From positions 1-64,000 of the forward strand of contig JBIKUE010000002.1 in NCBI GenBank assembly GCA_044347755.1: DNA of 64,000 nt, given 5' to 3'. Under the pieces are notes generated by a model, which was given only the letters and a program-made list of their open reading frames with translations, searched no databases and had not been told where the DNA came from. The stretch comes from M3007 sp044347755. Lineage in GTDB: Bacteria > Bacteroidota > Bacteroidia > Chitinophagales > Saprospiraceae. This document shows positions 34,933-43,739 of this stretch, in pieces. The translations under genes were made by a program, and so were the position numbers. Within the stretch, counting starts at the first letter, position 1, and each line of letters opens with the position of its first letter.

Positions 34933-35526
34933 TTATTTGATTTTCAGAAAGTTATATAATATTCGCTGACCTGTTTCGCCAGATTTTTCCGGGTGAAATT
35001 GAACAGCGAAAAAATTATCGCGAGCCAGCGCAGCTGAAAATGTTTCTATATGGGTTGTTTGGGCAGAAGTATATTTGTCAAGGGCTGCATAGTAGCTGTG
35101 TACAAAGTACATATAGCTTCCTGCAGGTACATTTTCAAATAACCTTCCCGTAGGAGCTTCCAGAGCATTCCAGCCCATATGAGGTACTTTTTGGGCGCCT
35201 GAAGGGCGAAACTTCAGAACAGGTACATCGAAAATACCCAGGCATGTGGTATCGTTTTCTTCGGAATGCCGACAAAAAAGCTGTAAACCCAGGCAGATGC
35301 CCAATACCGGTTGCTGTAGGTTAATCAAGACCTCATTCAAACCTGTTTTTCGGAGGTGATCCATGGCAGTAGAGGCCTCCCCTACTCCAGGAAAAATCAC
35401 CCGGGAGGCTGATTTGATTTTGTCTGGATCATCCGTCCATAGAGCGTTTTCTCCCAGGCGGTTCAGCGCATGCATGACGGAGAGGACATTTCCGGCGGGG
35501 TATTTAACTATAACTGTTTGATTCAT
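34933..35526 (-). CDS. hisH: Imidazole glycerol phosphate synthase glutaminase subunit HisH
   Basis: A class I glutamine amidotransferase that feeds ammonia to HisF. The 197-residue protein has the catalytic triad C78 ('LGICLGLQLF'), H178 and E180 ('VQFHPEKSG'), with the 'FPGVGEAS' oxyanion strand near 45. It overlaps hisB by four bases, indicating translational coupling. Confidence 0.97.
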   Translation of the reverse strand: MNQTVIVKYPAGNVLSVMHALNRLGENALWTDDPDKIKSASRVIFPGVGEASTAMDHLRKTGLNEVLINLQQPVLGICLGLQLFCRHSEENDTTCLGIFDVPVLKFRPSGAQKVPHMGWNALEAPTGRLFENVPAGSYMYFVHSYYAALDKYTSAQTTHIETFSAALARDNFFAVQFHPEKSGETGQRILYNFLKIK

Positions 35527-36692
35527 AAAAGACCTTTAGTGCTGGGCAGGTTAGGATTAGTTGGATCTCTCTTGACACTCATTTTGACAGATTTTGCAAA
35601 AGCCTTGAAGATGGCTTCTATTTTATGGTGTTCATTTTGCCCTTCCGCTTTGATGTTCAAATTGCATTTAGCAGCATCAGAAAACGATTTGAAAAAGTGG
35701 ATAAACATTTCCGTGGGCATATCTCCAATTTTTTCTCTTTGAAAGTTGACCTCCCATACCAGCCATGGTCTCCCACCAAAATCAATGGCAACCTGGGCCA
35801 AGGCATCATCCATTGGCAATGTAAAGCCATATCGCTCAATACCTTTTTTATCGCCCAGGGCTTTGGCAAACGCCTCACCAAGCGTAATCGCAACATCTTC
35901 AATGGTATGATGCTCATCTATCCATAAATCGCCATCAACCTGAATCTGTAGGTTTAATTGCCCATGCTTTGCGATCTGGTCAAGCATATGATCAAAAAAT
36001 CCTAACCCAGTTTTGATTTGGCTTTCACCATTGCCGTCCAGATTCAGCAGGATTTGAATATTGGTTTCACTGGTTTTCCTTTGATGTTGAACTTCTCTAG
36101 GTGGCAGTTTTAAGAATTGGTAAATTTCTTCCCAGGAATGAGCGACCTTTTCAATAGCAACGGGTTGTTTTTCCGGGTTATATTCCACTCCAACAGCATG
36201 TTGCAAGGTCAATCCGGGATTTGATTCTGCATTGATACCCTCCTGATTTAGCAACAAGATGCCCCCCGCTCCCAGATTCTGAGCTAATTGCATATCGGTC
36301 ATCCGGTCTCCAATGACCCATGAATTGGCAAGGTCAAAAGAGCCGTTCATGTATTCTGTCAACATGGCGACACCTGGTTTTCGAGTGGGCAGATTCTCAT
36401 AACGAAAGGATCGGTCAATATGTACTTGACTAAATGTAACTCCTTCGTTTTCAAGTGTTTTGATCATTTTTTGGTGTGCTGGCCAAAATGTATTTTCCGG
36501 GAAAGACGCCGTTCCAAGGCCATCCTGATTGGTGACCATGACAAATTGATAATCAAGCTCCCGAGCTATTCTGGCGAGGGCAAATATGGCTCCTGGAATG
36601 AATTCCAGCTTTTCCAGTGAGTCCACCTGTTGATCAGGTTGAGGTTCATGGATAATACAGCCGTCGCGGTCAAGAAATAATATCTTTTTCAT
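35523..36692 (-). CDS. hisB: Bifunctional histidinol-phosphatase / imidazoleglycerol-phosphate dehydratase HisB
   Basis: The N-terminal HAD phosphatase (residues 1-165) has 'LFLDRDG' as nucleophile motif and 'VIGDRMTDMQLA' as the acidic metal motif. The C-terminal dehydratase (about 195-389) has the two Mn-binding histidine motifs 'FFDHMLDQIAKHG' and 'DEHHTIED', plus 'NEHHKIEAIFKAFAK'. The zinc-binding cysteines of enterobacterial HisB are replaced by 'HIDRSFRYENLPTRKPG', so the phosphatase lacks that zinc loop. The order phosphatase-dehydratase is the usual fusion. It sits one base after hisC. Confidence 0.97.
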   Translation of the reverse strand: MKKILFLDRDGCIIHEPQPDQQVDSLEKLEFIPGAIFALARIARELDYQFVMVTNQDGLGTASFPENTFWPAHQKMIKTLENEGVTFSQVHIDRSFRYENLPTRKPGVAMLTEYMNGSFDLANSWVIGDRMTDMQLAQNLGAGGILLLNQEGINAESNPGLTLQHAVGVEYNPEKQPVAIEKVAHSWEEIYQFLKLPPREVQHQRKTSETNIQILLNLDGNGESQIKTGLGFFDHMLDQIAKHGQLNLQIQVDGDLWIDEHHTIEDVAITLGEAFAKALGDKKGIERYGFTLPMDDALAQVAIDFGGRPWLVWEVNFQREKIGDMPTEMFIHFFKSFSDAAKCNLNIKAEGQNEHHKIEAIFKAFAKSVKMSVKRDPTNPNLPSTKGLL

Positions 36693-36693
36693 A

Positions 36694-37758
36694 TTAAGCA
36701 GCGTTGAATTGGCGAATACAGGCTAATAAGCGTTGATTTTCCTGCTCAGTTCCGATGGTGATTCGAATACAATCGGTGCAGTGAAGTTCATGTGTTCTGT
36801 TCCGGACGATGACCCCGTTTTCAGCTAAATACTGATATAATCCAGTAGCATTTTGAACCCTGACAAGGATGAAATTGGCAGCACTTGGGAAAACAGTCTT
36901 TACCAGATCAATTTTTGTGAGTTCAGCGGTCAACCAGGCTCTTTGTGCTTTGATCAGGTCAATTTGTCGCTGCACCTCATGTGCAGAATCAAGTGCCTGC
37001 ATCGCAAATTGTATGGTTAAACTATTGAGATTATAAGGATATCTGATGTTATCCAGCATTTGTATCACCCAAGGATGACCGAATGCCATTCCCAATCGTA
37101 AGCCGGCCATACCCCATGCTTTTGAGAATGTTTGAAGTACCACCAGATTCGGAAACGATTCTATTCTTTCTTTCCATGAAGGTTTGTCTGAAAAGTCCTG
37201 GTAGGCTTCATCCAGTACTACCAGGCCAGGAAAGCTTTGAAGCATTTCCAGAATAAATGCTTCCGACAGTTCATTGCCAGAAGGGTTATTGGGTGAGCAT
37301 AGGAATAAAATTTTGGATCGAAGGTCTGTCACCTTTTTAACGGCCTCTGGATCCGGTGAGAAGTCAGGCCGCAATGGCGCCTTTCTAACGTCCACTCCCT
37401 GTATACCTGCCTGTACAGCATACATACCATATGTAGGAGGCATCAAAATAATATTGTCTACCGATGGCTCTGCAAAAGCCCGGATGAGCAGGTCAATCGC
37501 TTCGTCAGACCCATTCCCTAAAAAGAGTCTGGAGGCTGAAATGCCTTTCATTTCGGCAATGCGGGAAACCAGCGCTTTTCGGTTTGTGCCAGGATACCTT
37601 GCTAATTCAGGGGATAATGGACCTCCGAAAGCATTTTCGTTGGCATCAAGCATGATACGTTCATCCGAAACCGTTTTGGGTAATTCATCCCGTGCAGAAG
37701 AATATGGTTTTAAGGAAAGCAGATTGGCGCGTAATAAGGACTTGAGTTTATCTTCCAT
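36694..37758 (-). CDS. hisC: Histidinol-phosphate aminotransferase HisC
   Basis: A PLP-dependent class I/II aminotransferase that converts imidazole acetol phosphate to histidinol phosphate. The 354 residues include 'LGNGSDEAID' near 80, 'CSPNNPSG' near 154 and the PLP lysine K213 in 'QTFSKAWGMAGLR'. The start overlaps the end of hisD by 11 bases. Confidence 0.96.
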   Translation of the reverse strand: MEDKLKSLLRANLLSLKPYSSARDELPKTVSDERIMLDANENAFGGPLSPELARYPGTNRKALVSRIAEMKGISASRLFLGNGSDEAIDLLIRAFAEPSVDNIILMPPTYGMYAVQAGIQGVDVRKAPLRPDFSPDPEAVKKVTDLRSKILFLCSPNNPSGNELSEAFILEMLQSFPGLVVLDEAYQDFSDKPSWKERIESFPNLVVLQTFSKAWGMAGLRLGMAFGHPWVIQMLDNIRYPYNLNSLTIQFAMQALDSAHEVQRQIDLIKAQRAWLTAELTKIDLVKTVFPSAANFILVRVQNATGLYQYLAENGVIVRNRTHELHCTDCIRITIGTEQENQRLLACIRQFNAA

Positions 37759-39049
37759 TTGTTTCTTGTATGGAGGTTAATCGGACTTTTACGGCCATTG
37801 CATGCGCTTCCAACCCTTCTGCATTGGCCATTGTTTGCACAATAGGCCCAAGCTTTAGGAGTCCATCTGGTGTGATTTGCTGGAAAGTGATTTTTTTCAA
37901 AAAACTATCCACTGAAACACCAGAGTACCCTCTGGCATAACCATTCGTTGGTAAAGCGTGGTTGGTACCAGAAGCATAATCACCGGCACTTTCAGGTGTG
38001 AAATTGCCCAGAAAAACCGAGCCTGCATTTTGGACTTTCCCAGCCCAGGATTCTGGATGCTCAACTGCCAGAATAAGGTGCTCCGGTGCATAGTAGTTTG
38101 CCCATTTCATAGCAGATTCGATGTCTTCTACCAGAATGGCCTGGCTGTTTTCAAGTGCTTGAAGTGCAATAGCCTGTCTGGGTAGTTCAGATACTTGGAC
38201 CTTTAATGCTTGGTCAACCAGCTCAATCAGACCAGGAGTATTGGTTATAAATACCACCTGACTATCCGGACCATGCTCTGCCTGACTAAGCAAATCTGCG
38301 GCTATAAAGGAAGGATTTGCGGCAGCGTCTGCTACTATACATACCTCAGAAGGACCGGCAGGCATGTCAATAGCAACACCTTCCAGGCTGACTAATTGCT
38401 TGGCGGCAGTAACCCATCGGTTTCCTGGGCCAAATATTTTATACACTCCCGGAACTGATGCTGTGCCATATGCCATCGCTGCAATGGCTTGAGCGCCACC
38501 AATGGCATAGATTTCTTTGATACCGCACAAGGAAGCGCCATACAGGATGGCAGGATGTACCTCGCCGTTTTTTTGAGGAGGCGTGCACAAAACAACCTGT
38601 TTGCAACCTGCAATTTGAGCCGGTACACCTAGCATGAGTACGGTAGAAAAAAGAGGGGCGGATCCTCCTGGGATGTACACCCCTACCCTATCTACAGGTA
38701 CATTTTTTCGCCAACAACTTACGCCGGGCATGGTGCTAACAATAGGCTCTTCTGCACATTGACTCCGATGAAAAAGAGTAATGTTCTGATATGCCTGATC
38801 TATAGCGCTTTTCAGTTCAACAGAAAGCTGCCTTTCCGCCTGTTGAATTTCCCGCTCATCAATTCTCCAGGTGTCTGGAACCATCCCATCAAATTTCGCC
38901 GAAAACAAGCGTAGGGCATCATCTCCATCCTCTCGTACAGCTTTTAAAATTTGGGCTGTTTTTTCCAGTAGATCCGGAGAGTCAGCAAACTGCGGTCTCT
39001 GTAATATCCGGGTAGCTTGATCCCAGTTGGGATACTTATAGATTTTCAT
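37748..39049 (-). CDS. hisD: Histidinol dehydrogenase HisD
   Basis: A zinc enzyme that performs the last two oxidations with NAD. From ATG 39049 it has 433 residues. Signatures include 'RVGVYIPGGSAPLFSTVLM', 'IFGPGNRWVTAAKQ', 'DMPAGPSEVCIVAD', 'LLSQAEHGPDSQ' (zinc and substrate ligands) and 'ASGTNHALPTNGYARGYSG'. An in-frame TTG at 39058 is a weaker start. The gap to hisG is 13 bases. Confidence 0.97.
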   Translation of the reverse strand: MKIYKYPNWDQATRILQRPQFADSPDLLEKTAQILKAVREDGDDALRLFSAKFDGMVPDTWRIDEREIQQAERQLSVELKSAIDQAYQNITLFHRSQCAEEPIVSTMPGVSCWRKNVPVDRVGVYIPGGSAPLFSTVLMLGVPAQIAGCKQVVLCTPPQKNGEVHPAILYGASLCGIKEIYAIGGAQAIAAMAYGTASVPGVYKIFGPGNRWVTAAKQLVSLEGVAIDMPAGPSEVCIVADAAANPSFIAADLLSQAEHGPDSQVVFITNTPGLIELVDQALKVQVSELPRQAIALQALENSQAILVEDIESAMKWANYYAPEHLILAVEHPESWAGKVQNAGSVFLGNFTPESAGDYASGTNHALPTNGYARGYSGVSVDSFLKKITFQQITPDGLLKLGPIVQTMANAEGLEAHAMAVKVRLTSIQETNGR

Positions 39050-39062
39050 GATAATCAAAATT

Positions 39063-39917
39063 TTATAGGATCATTCGTTCAATGGGCACCACCAATATGC
39101 CTTCTGCACCGGCAGATTTCAGTTGCTCCAATACCTCCCAAAACACCCCTTCCGGCACCACACTATGCAAACTGCTCCAACCTTCTGTGGCCAATGGGAG
39201 GATGGTTGGACTCTTCATTCCGGGTATAATGGAGACGATCTCATCAAGGCGGTCGTTAGGGGCATTCATCAGAATGTATCTGTGATTTCTGGCATTTCGG
39301 TTTGCCTGCAACCTAAACATTAATCGATCGAGGATTTCCTGTTTTTCGGGCGATAACTCAGGATTAGCGATGAGCAAGGCTTCGGATTCCAGCACGGTTT
39401 CCACTTCTTTCAATCCGTTGGCTAACAAGGTACTACCGGTGCCAACAATGTCGAAAATCGCATCGGCTAAGCCTAAGGAGGGGGCTATTTCCACGGCCCC
39501 ACTGATTTCATGAATTTCTGCCTGTAGATTGTTGTTTGCTAAAAACTGAGATAAAATACGGGGATAGCTGGTTGCAATGCGCAAATTGGCCAGGGAGGAT
39601 CTTCCGGTAAATGAGGTTGTTTTGGAAATGGCTATACTGAGTCGGCAAGTCCCAAATCCAAGTCGCTCCACATACCGGACAGCTTTTTGTTTTTCTAGTA
39701 GCACATTTTCTCCCACAATTCCGGCATCTACAACATTCCCTTCGACATATTCCGGAATATCGTCATCCCTTAAAAAAATGATCTCAATTGGAAAGTTGGA
39801 TGCCTGAGTGCGTAACATCCGGTTTGGACTACTTCCAAACGTGATTCCAGCATCCCGTAAAAGTGATACCGAATCTTCAAATAAGCGGCCTGATTTCTGA
39901 ATAGCAATTCTGAGCAT
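39063..39917 (-). CDS. hisG: ATP phosphoribosyltransferase HisG, long form
   Basis: HisG catalyses the first, feedback-inhibited step of histidine synthesis. From ATG 39917 (MLRIAIQKSGRLFEDS) the protein has 284 residues, which is the long form with a C-terminal ACT-like regulatory domain (about 215-284); it needs no HisZ. 'DAGIVGENVLLE' and 'DIVGTGSTLLANGL' (PRPP loop) are visible. The frame stays open upstream to 40067, but that stretch covers the leader peptide and attenuator and is not part of HisG. The ATG lies 18 bases after the attenuator T-run. Confidence 0.96.
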   Translation of the reverse strand: MLRIAIQKSGRLFEDSVSLLRDAGITFGSSPNRMLRTQASNFPIEIIFLRDDDIPEYVEGNVVDAGIVGENVLLEKQKAVRYVERLGFGTCRLSIAISKTTSFTGRSSLANLRIATSYPRILSQFLANNNLQAEIHEISGAVEIAPSLGLADAIFDIVGTGSTLLANGLKEVETVLESEALLIANPELSPEKQEILDRLMFRLQANRNARNHRYILMNAPNDRLDEIVSIIPGMKSPTILPLATEGWSSLHSVVPEGVFWEVLEQLKSAGAEGILVVPIERMIL

Positions 39918-39935
39918 TTGAATGGTGTATGGATG

Positions 39936-39979
39936 AAAAAACAAAACCGGCTTGCCGTATGAACGACAAGCCGGTTTTG
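39936..39979 (-). terminator. his operon attenuator (terminator hairpin)
   Basis: On the minus strand AAAACCGGCTTG and CAAGCCGGTTTT form a perfect 12-bp stem with a 12-base loop, followed by G and six T's (39941-39936). It lies between the leader peptide and hisG. Its 5' arm segment GCTTGTCG (39971-39964) can instead pair over 8 bp, one G-U included, with leader segment CGGCAAGC (40027-40020). A second hairpin (40014-39979) lies between. A ribosome stalled at the His codons would leave the leader segment free and prevent termination. The mechanism is inferred from these pairings. Confidence 0.88.
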
Positions 39980-40014
39980 GTGTAAAAACTACTATGCAGT
40001 GATATGCATACACC

Positions 40015-40056
40015 TCATCGCTTGCCGGGGGGCAACAGATGATGATGATGATGCAT
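40015..40056 (-). CDS. hisL: his operon leader peptide MHHHHHLLPPGKR
   Basis: A 13-codon ORF with five consecutive CAT histidine codons directly after the ATG, ending in TGA. Runs of the end-product amino acid are the hallmark of ribosome-mediated attenuation, as known for enterobacterial hisL. The last codons (Pro-Gly-Lys-Arg) contain the segment that can pair with the 5' arm of the terminator. It begins about 25 bases after the predicted transcription start. Confidence 0.9.
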   Translation of the reverse strand: MHHHHHLLPPGKR

Positions 40057-40084
40057 AGAAACTGCAAAAGTGAAATTCATAAGG

Positions 40085-40116
40085 CAAAGGTACTGGCGTT
40101 TCTTTTACATACGCAA
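40085..40116 (-). promoter_or_regulatory. Consensus promoter of the his operon
   Basis: On the minus strand TTG (40116-40114), a 21-base spacer and TACCTTTG (40092-40085) match TTG-N(17-23)-TAnnTTTG. Transcription would start near 40079, shortly before the leader peptide. Confidence 0.75.
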
Positions 40117-40182
40117 GCGGATATGGGAAATAAACAGGGAAATGTATCAAAAGGATCGGATAAGTAATTGATAATCAGTAAC

Positions 40183-40220
40183 AAAAAAAACATGGATTAC
40201 CCTGCCAGGGCAATCCATGT
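40183..40220 (-). terminator. Terminator of the DUF1800-DUF1501 operon
   Basis: On the minus strand ACATGGATTGCCCTG pairs with CAGGGTAATCCATGT (one G-U) and is followed by eight T's. It lies 25 bases after the DUF1501 stop codon. Confidence 0.9.
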
Positions 40221-40244
40221 TACTTATTCCAATGATTCGGGTGT

Positions 40245-41909
40245 TTAACGAATCACGTTGAGTTTAGCGGTGAAAGCACGGCCATTATGAGTGTTTTCAA
40301 GGCGCACAAAATACACAGCAGGTGGCAACTGGGATACATCCAGATAGTAAACGTTAATATCTGGTTCTACCCTGACACTTGCTGCCGAAACCATACTGCC
40401 TCCCAAACTATGCAAGGTCAGTCTGGCATCAAATCCGGTGCTTTTGTTAGTAAAGCCAACCTCAGCCTGAATACTTGCCGGGTTGGGGAAAATGGTAAGT
40501 GGTTGTTCTTGGGTAAATACCTGACTGGTGCTTACGGTTTGTGGAAGGTAACAGTCGGGGTTTACAACGAATGCCTGATCAACCAGGTTTACCTTGCCAT
40601 ATCCATCGAACATGGTTTGGATCAGGACTTCTTCACCGGCTCCCAGCCAATCTTGAAGCAAGGTAGTAAAGACCTGCCTGTAATCAAATTGCGCCCCTTG
40701 AAGTTGATTGTCTGGAGTCAGGTTAGATAAATTAACATTCGTACCTTTTACCCCTGCCGCAATATTTTTGCCAAATACAATCATTGGCGCCAGTGTGCCA
40801 TGATCCGTGCCATCAGATCCGTTTTCGCGTGCACATCGACCAAATTCAGAGAAAGTGCAGGCAGTTACCTGATCAGCCAGTCCCAGGCCTTCAAGGTCGT
40901 CAAAGAAATTTTTGATAGACTCTGCCAGCTCCAGGAGCAAGTTGGCATGGTCGCCCTGAGCGGTGTTTCCGCCATCAATCTGGGCATTGTGGGTGTCAAA
41001 ACCACCTAGTTGGCATAGATAGATTTTGGTTTTGCATCCTCCTTTAATCAAACGGGCAATGGTTTGAAGTTGTGGCGCAAAGCGGCTGTTCGCGTTTGTG
41101 GTAGGATAGGTAGTCAAATAATTGCTGCCGGCATTGAACACCTCTGAAATCCTTTGTGCATACAAGCTAGTGCTTCTTTCTACTCCCATGATGTACTCCA
41201 GTTCTTCTCCATGGTCGGAATCCGGAACATTCAAAATGGGCGCCCCGCCAATGGTTTGGATGAGGGAATAAAAACCTGCTGCATCCTGGCCACTCAAGTT
41301 GATGACATTTTGATGTTCAGTTTCAGTATGAAAACCCAGTGAAGTGGTAGGATCACCTACCTGGATGCCCAGGGGATCTGGCATGCTGCTCGTTGGAACG
41401 CCTTCAACATCCGGATAAAATGCCTGTAATGCGCGTCCCATCCATCCGGATTTAATGTTGTTATTGGCAATAGTTCCGTCGCCACCAGTGAGCCAAAGGT
41501 CGGTTCCTTTGAAGTGGCTTTGATTCATGCTTTCATAACCCACGCCCTGAATGACTGATGCCCAGCCTTTTTCATAGAGTTCCTTGATTTTCGCAAAGGA
41601 AGGGTGTAGTCCAACCTGGTCCTGGTTGTTGAGCGTGCCGTCCAGATTAATAAAATCACTTTCATTAATGCGAATAGTAGGACGCAAATTAGCGTACGTA
41701 TCATATTGTTCAATGGGGATAATGGTATTCAGGCCATCATTTCCGCCTTTGAGTTGAATGAGCACCAGTACCCGGTCTTCTACGCCATCACAGCTATTCA
41801 GCAGTTTGGCCATGTGGCTATTGGCAAAAGCCCGGAGCGGGTGTCCGTTTACCACGAACGGCGTTACGGTCGCGGCAGGAAATATCTTGAGAAAATTTCT
41901 GCGTTTCAT
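40245..41909 (-). CDS. DUF1501 family protein with type IX sorting domain
   Basis: A protein of about 554 residues. It begins with a twin-arginine-like export signal (MKRRNFLKIFPAATVTPFVV). The DUF1501 (sulfatase/alkaline-phosphatase-like fold) domain spans about 45-460 with 'LIQLKGGNDGLNTIIP', 'LHPSFAKIKELYEKG', 'SHFKGTDLWLTG', 'CTFSEFGRCARENGSDGTDHGTLAP' split over its length. The last 75 residues are a type A sorting domain ('LTIFPNPASIQAEV'...'VYFVRL'). It is the second gene of a pair with DUF1800, a conserved arrangement; biochemical function is unknown. The preferred start is ATG 41909. Confidence 0.92.
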   Translation of the reverse strand: MKRRNFLKIFPAATVTPFVVNGHPLRAFANSHMAKLLNSCDGVEDRVLVLIQLKGGNDGLNTIIPIEQYDTYANLRPTIRINESDFINLDGTLNNQDQVGLHPSFAKIKELYEKGWASVIQGVGYESMNQSHFKGTDLWLTGGDGTIANNNIKSGWMGRALQAFYPDVEGVPTSSMPDPLGIQVGDPTTSLGFHTETEHQNVINLSGQDAAGFYSLIQTIGGAPILNVPDSDHGEELEYIMGVERSTSLYAQRISEVFNAGSNYLTTYPTTNANSRFAPQLQTIARLIKGGCKTKIYLCQLGGFDTHNAQIDGGNTAQGDHANLLLELAESIKNFFDDLEGLGLADQVTACTFSEFGRCARENGSDGTDHGTLAPMIVFGKNIAAGVKGTNVNLSNLTPDNQLQGAQFDYRQVFTTLLQDWLGAGEEVLIQTMFDGYGKVNLVDQAFVVNPDCYLPQTVSTSQVFTQEQPLTIFPNPASIQAEVGFTNKSTGFDARLTLHSLGGSMVSAASVRVEPDINVYYLDVSQLPPAVYFVRLENTHNGRAFTAKLNVIR

Positions 41910-41957
41910 GTTGTTAATCAATTAAATGGATGAAAATTCAGCGACAATTTGAAAGGG

Positions 41958-43619
41958 TTAAAACGTCTGGTATTCCTGTGAATACAAAATAGCTTTAATC
42001 AGCCTTTCCAAAGCTATGGTCACTTCGGTTGCATCATTGGTATTGAGATAGTTCTGCCACTCATAAGTCCAGTCTGCCGGTGGCAGCTCATCCAAAAACA
42101 CTTGAATATGGAAATAATCAAACCGGGTAGAGTCTACTTCTTCTGGCAAAAGATATTTTAGTAAGTCCTCTACAAGCACCTGAGAATCAAGCGGATTCGA
42201 GATGACACCGCTGTTTTTCACCCAGGTGGCTATGTTGATTTTAGTACCTAGCTGTTGAGTGGGCGTATTTCCAATGGTTAGTAATCCGCTCAAAAACATC
42301 TCCCCCATCTTATATCTTGAAATGATGGTGCTGGAATTGAACCACTGGTGGCTAAAGTCGGGGTCCTGGTAATAGGCCGGATAGCCTGCCACGTCTGAGG
42401 CAAAGAAAAGTGGGAGATTGGCTGTGGTGAAAGCGCGTTGCAACATGCCACGCTCAAAAATTTGGAAATAGACCTGGGTGTTTAAAGCCGGATCCGGAAT
42501 TGGCATGCCAAAAAACGACATAGTCTGATAATTCAGTTCCAGTGGGGATTTGATCATACCGCCAATGATTTCATCGGCATTGTCAGAGTCGTCAGCATCA
42601 AAGAAGTGTTGACTTTGCAACAACTGCTGTAGTACTGGTTTTACCTCGAAGTTATTGCTGGTTAGGGTGTTAGCAAGCGGCACGATGATATCTGTTTCGA
42701 TCTCCTGCGTGATTTTCCCGTTAACAAAAAAGCGATACAACCGGCGGCAGAGATTTTTAGCCGTTTCCGGTTGAGCAAAAACCATATCCACAAATGCCTG
42801 CAATTCAACCCACATTCCGGCATTGTTGCTGGCTCCGGGAATAACTGTATTATTAAACTTGGAGGAAAATGTTTTAGGGCCGGTTACATGTTGCGCGAAT
42901 TGTACATCGCCACGCGGCAGGCCGGTTTCTGGGTCTACGACATCCCGGTTAGCTCTGGTACGAAATCCAGTCAGCACTTTGGCTGCCTCCACAATATCAT
43001 CTTCTGTATAATTGGTGTAATCCCCTGGCGCGATTTGTGGTCCTTTGCCAATGGTGAAAAGCTCAAAAAACTCCCTTGCGAAGTTTTCATTCGGGTTGGT
43101 TTTGTTGTTTTGGGTATTATTCAGGTATACCAGCATGTTGTTGTCGGTTACCATTTTGTACGCAAGTTTTTTAAAATTGCCTAAAGCGCCCCACCTTAGC
43201 AATTGCAGATAATCAAAAAAACTTGAGTTTCTTGCTGTATTTGCTGTTGTTTGAAAGTACTGGTGAAAGAAAAAAGTCATTTTATGGCCTATACCTGTGT
43301 CTTGCAATGCTTCATTGCACCACCACATCATGACCCATCGGCGGAGCACAAAGTCTTCTGCCGGCAAACTCGTTTGCGGGGTTCCCGGCAAAGGAAGCAG
43401 CCATGTTTCTACCGGTGCTCCCTGCATTTGCAGGTCCTTGTAAATAGGCTGGCTTTGTTTTAGCGGGTTAAGTTGCAGGAGCGTATTGAGCGCCTGGCTG
43501 GCCGTTTGACCTGCTATTTGGTCGACCTTTGGTTTGGTAAATTGATAGCTGGTACGCCGAAGCAAATGGGCTGCCCTCCTGTGACCCAGAGGACCTGTAA
43601 AAGGAGATAGTGATGCCAT
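41958..43619 (-). CDS. DUF1800 family protein
   Basis: About 553 residues from ATG 43619 (MASLSPFTGPLGHRRAAHLL). DUF1800 signatures include 'RRAAHLLRRTSYQFTKPKVD', 'HKMTFFFHQYFQT', 'NENFAREFFELFTIG' and 'YTEDDIVEAAKVLTGF'. An upstream in-frame ATG at 43694 would add 25 residues without family similarity. It precedes the DUF1501 gene by 48 bases on the same strand; the two are cotranscribed in many Bacteroidota and Planctomycetota and are thought to act together outside the cytoplasm. No signal peptide is obvious, which is odd given the exported partner. Confidence 0.9.
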   Translation of the reverse strand: MASLSPFTGPLGHRRAAHLLRRTSYQFTKPKVDQIAGQTASQALNTLLQLNPLKQSQPIYKDLQMQGAPVETWLLPLPGTPQTSLPAEDFVLRRWVMMWWCNEALQDTGIGHKMTFFFHQYFQTTANTARNSSFFDYLQLLRWGALGNFKKLAYKMVTDNNMLVYLNNTQNNKTNPNENFAREFFELFTIGKGPQIAPGDYTNYTEDDIVEAAKVLTGFRTRANRDVVDPETGLPRGDVQFAQHVTGPKTFSSKFNNTVIPGASNNAGMWVELQAFVDMVFAQPETAKNLCRRLYRFFVNGKITQEIETDIIVPLANTLTSNNFEVKPVLQQLLQSQHFFDADDSDNADEIIGGMIKSPLELNYQTMSFFGMPIPDPALNTQVYFQIFERGMLQRAFTTANLPLFFASDVAGYPAYYQDPDFSHQWFNSSTIISRYKMGEMFLSGLLTIGNTPTQQLGTKINIATWVKNSGVISNPLDSQVLVEDLLKYLLPEEVDSTRFDYFHIQVFLDELPPADWTYEWQNYLNTNDATEVTIALERLIKAILYSQEYQTF

Positions 43620-43739
43620 AATTCTGAAATGTTGATTAGAAGGTGGCGAAATTGTGCTGAGTTTATTGGAATACGTATTTGACCCGTGAGCCATGCCAAG
43701 GTTTAACGAGTTGTTTAAAAAAATAAATAAGGGAAAAAA

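Noticed and set aside
39918..40067. HisG with a 50-residue N-terminal extension starting at 40067
   Set aside because: The stretch contains the leader peptide in another frame and the attenuator terminator, and the extension has no HisG similarity; HisG starts at MLRIAIQKSGR (39917).
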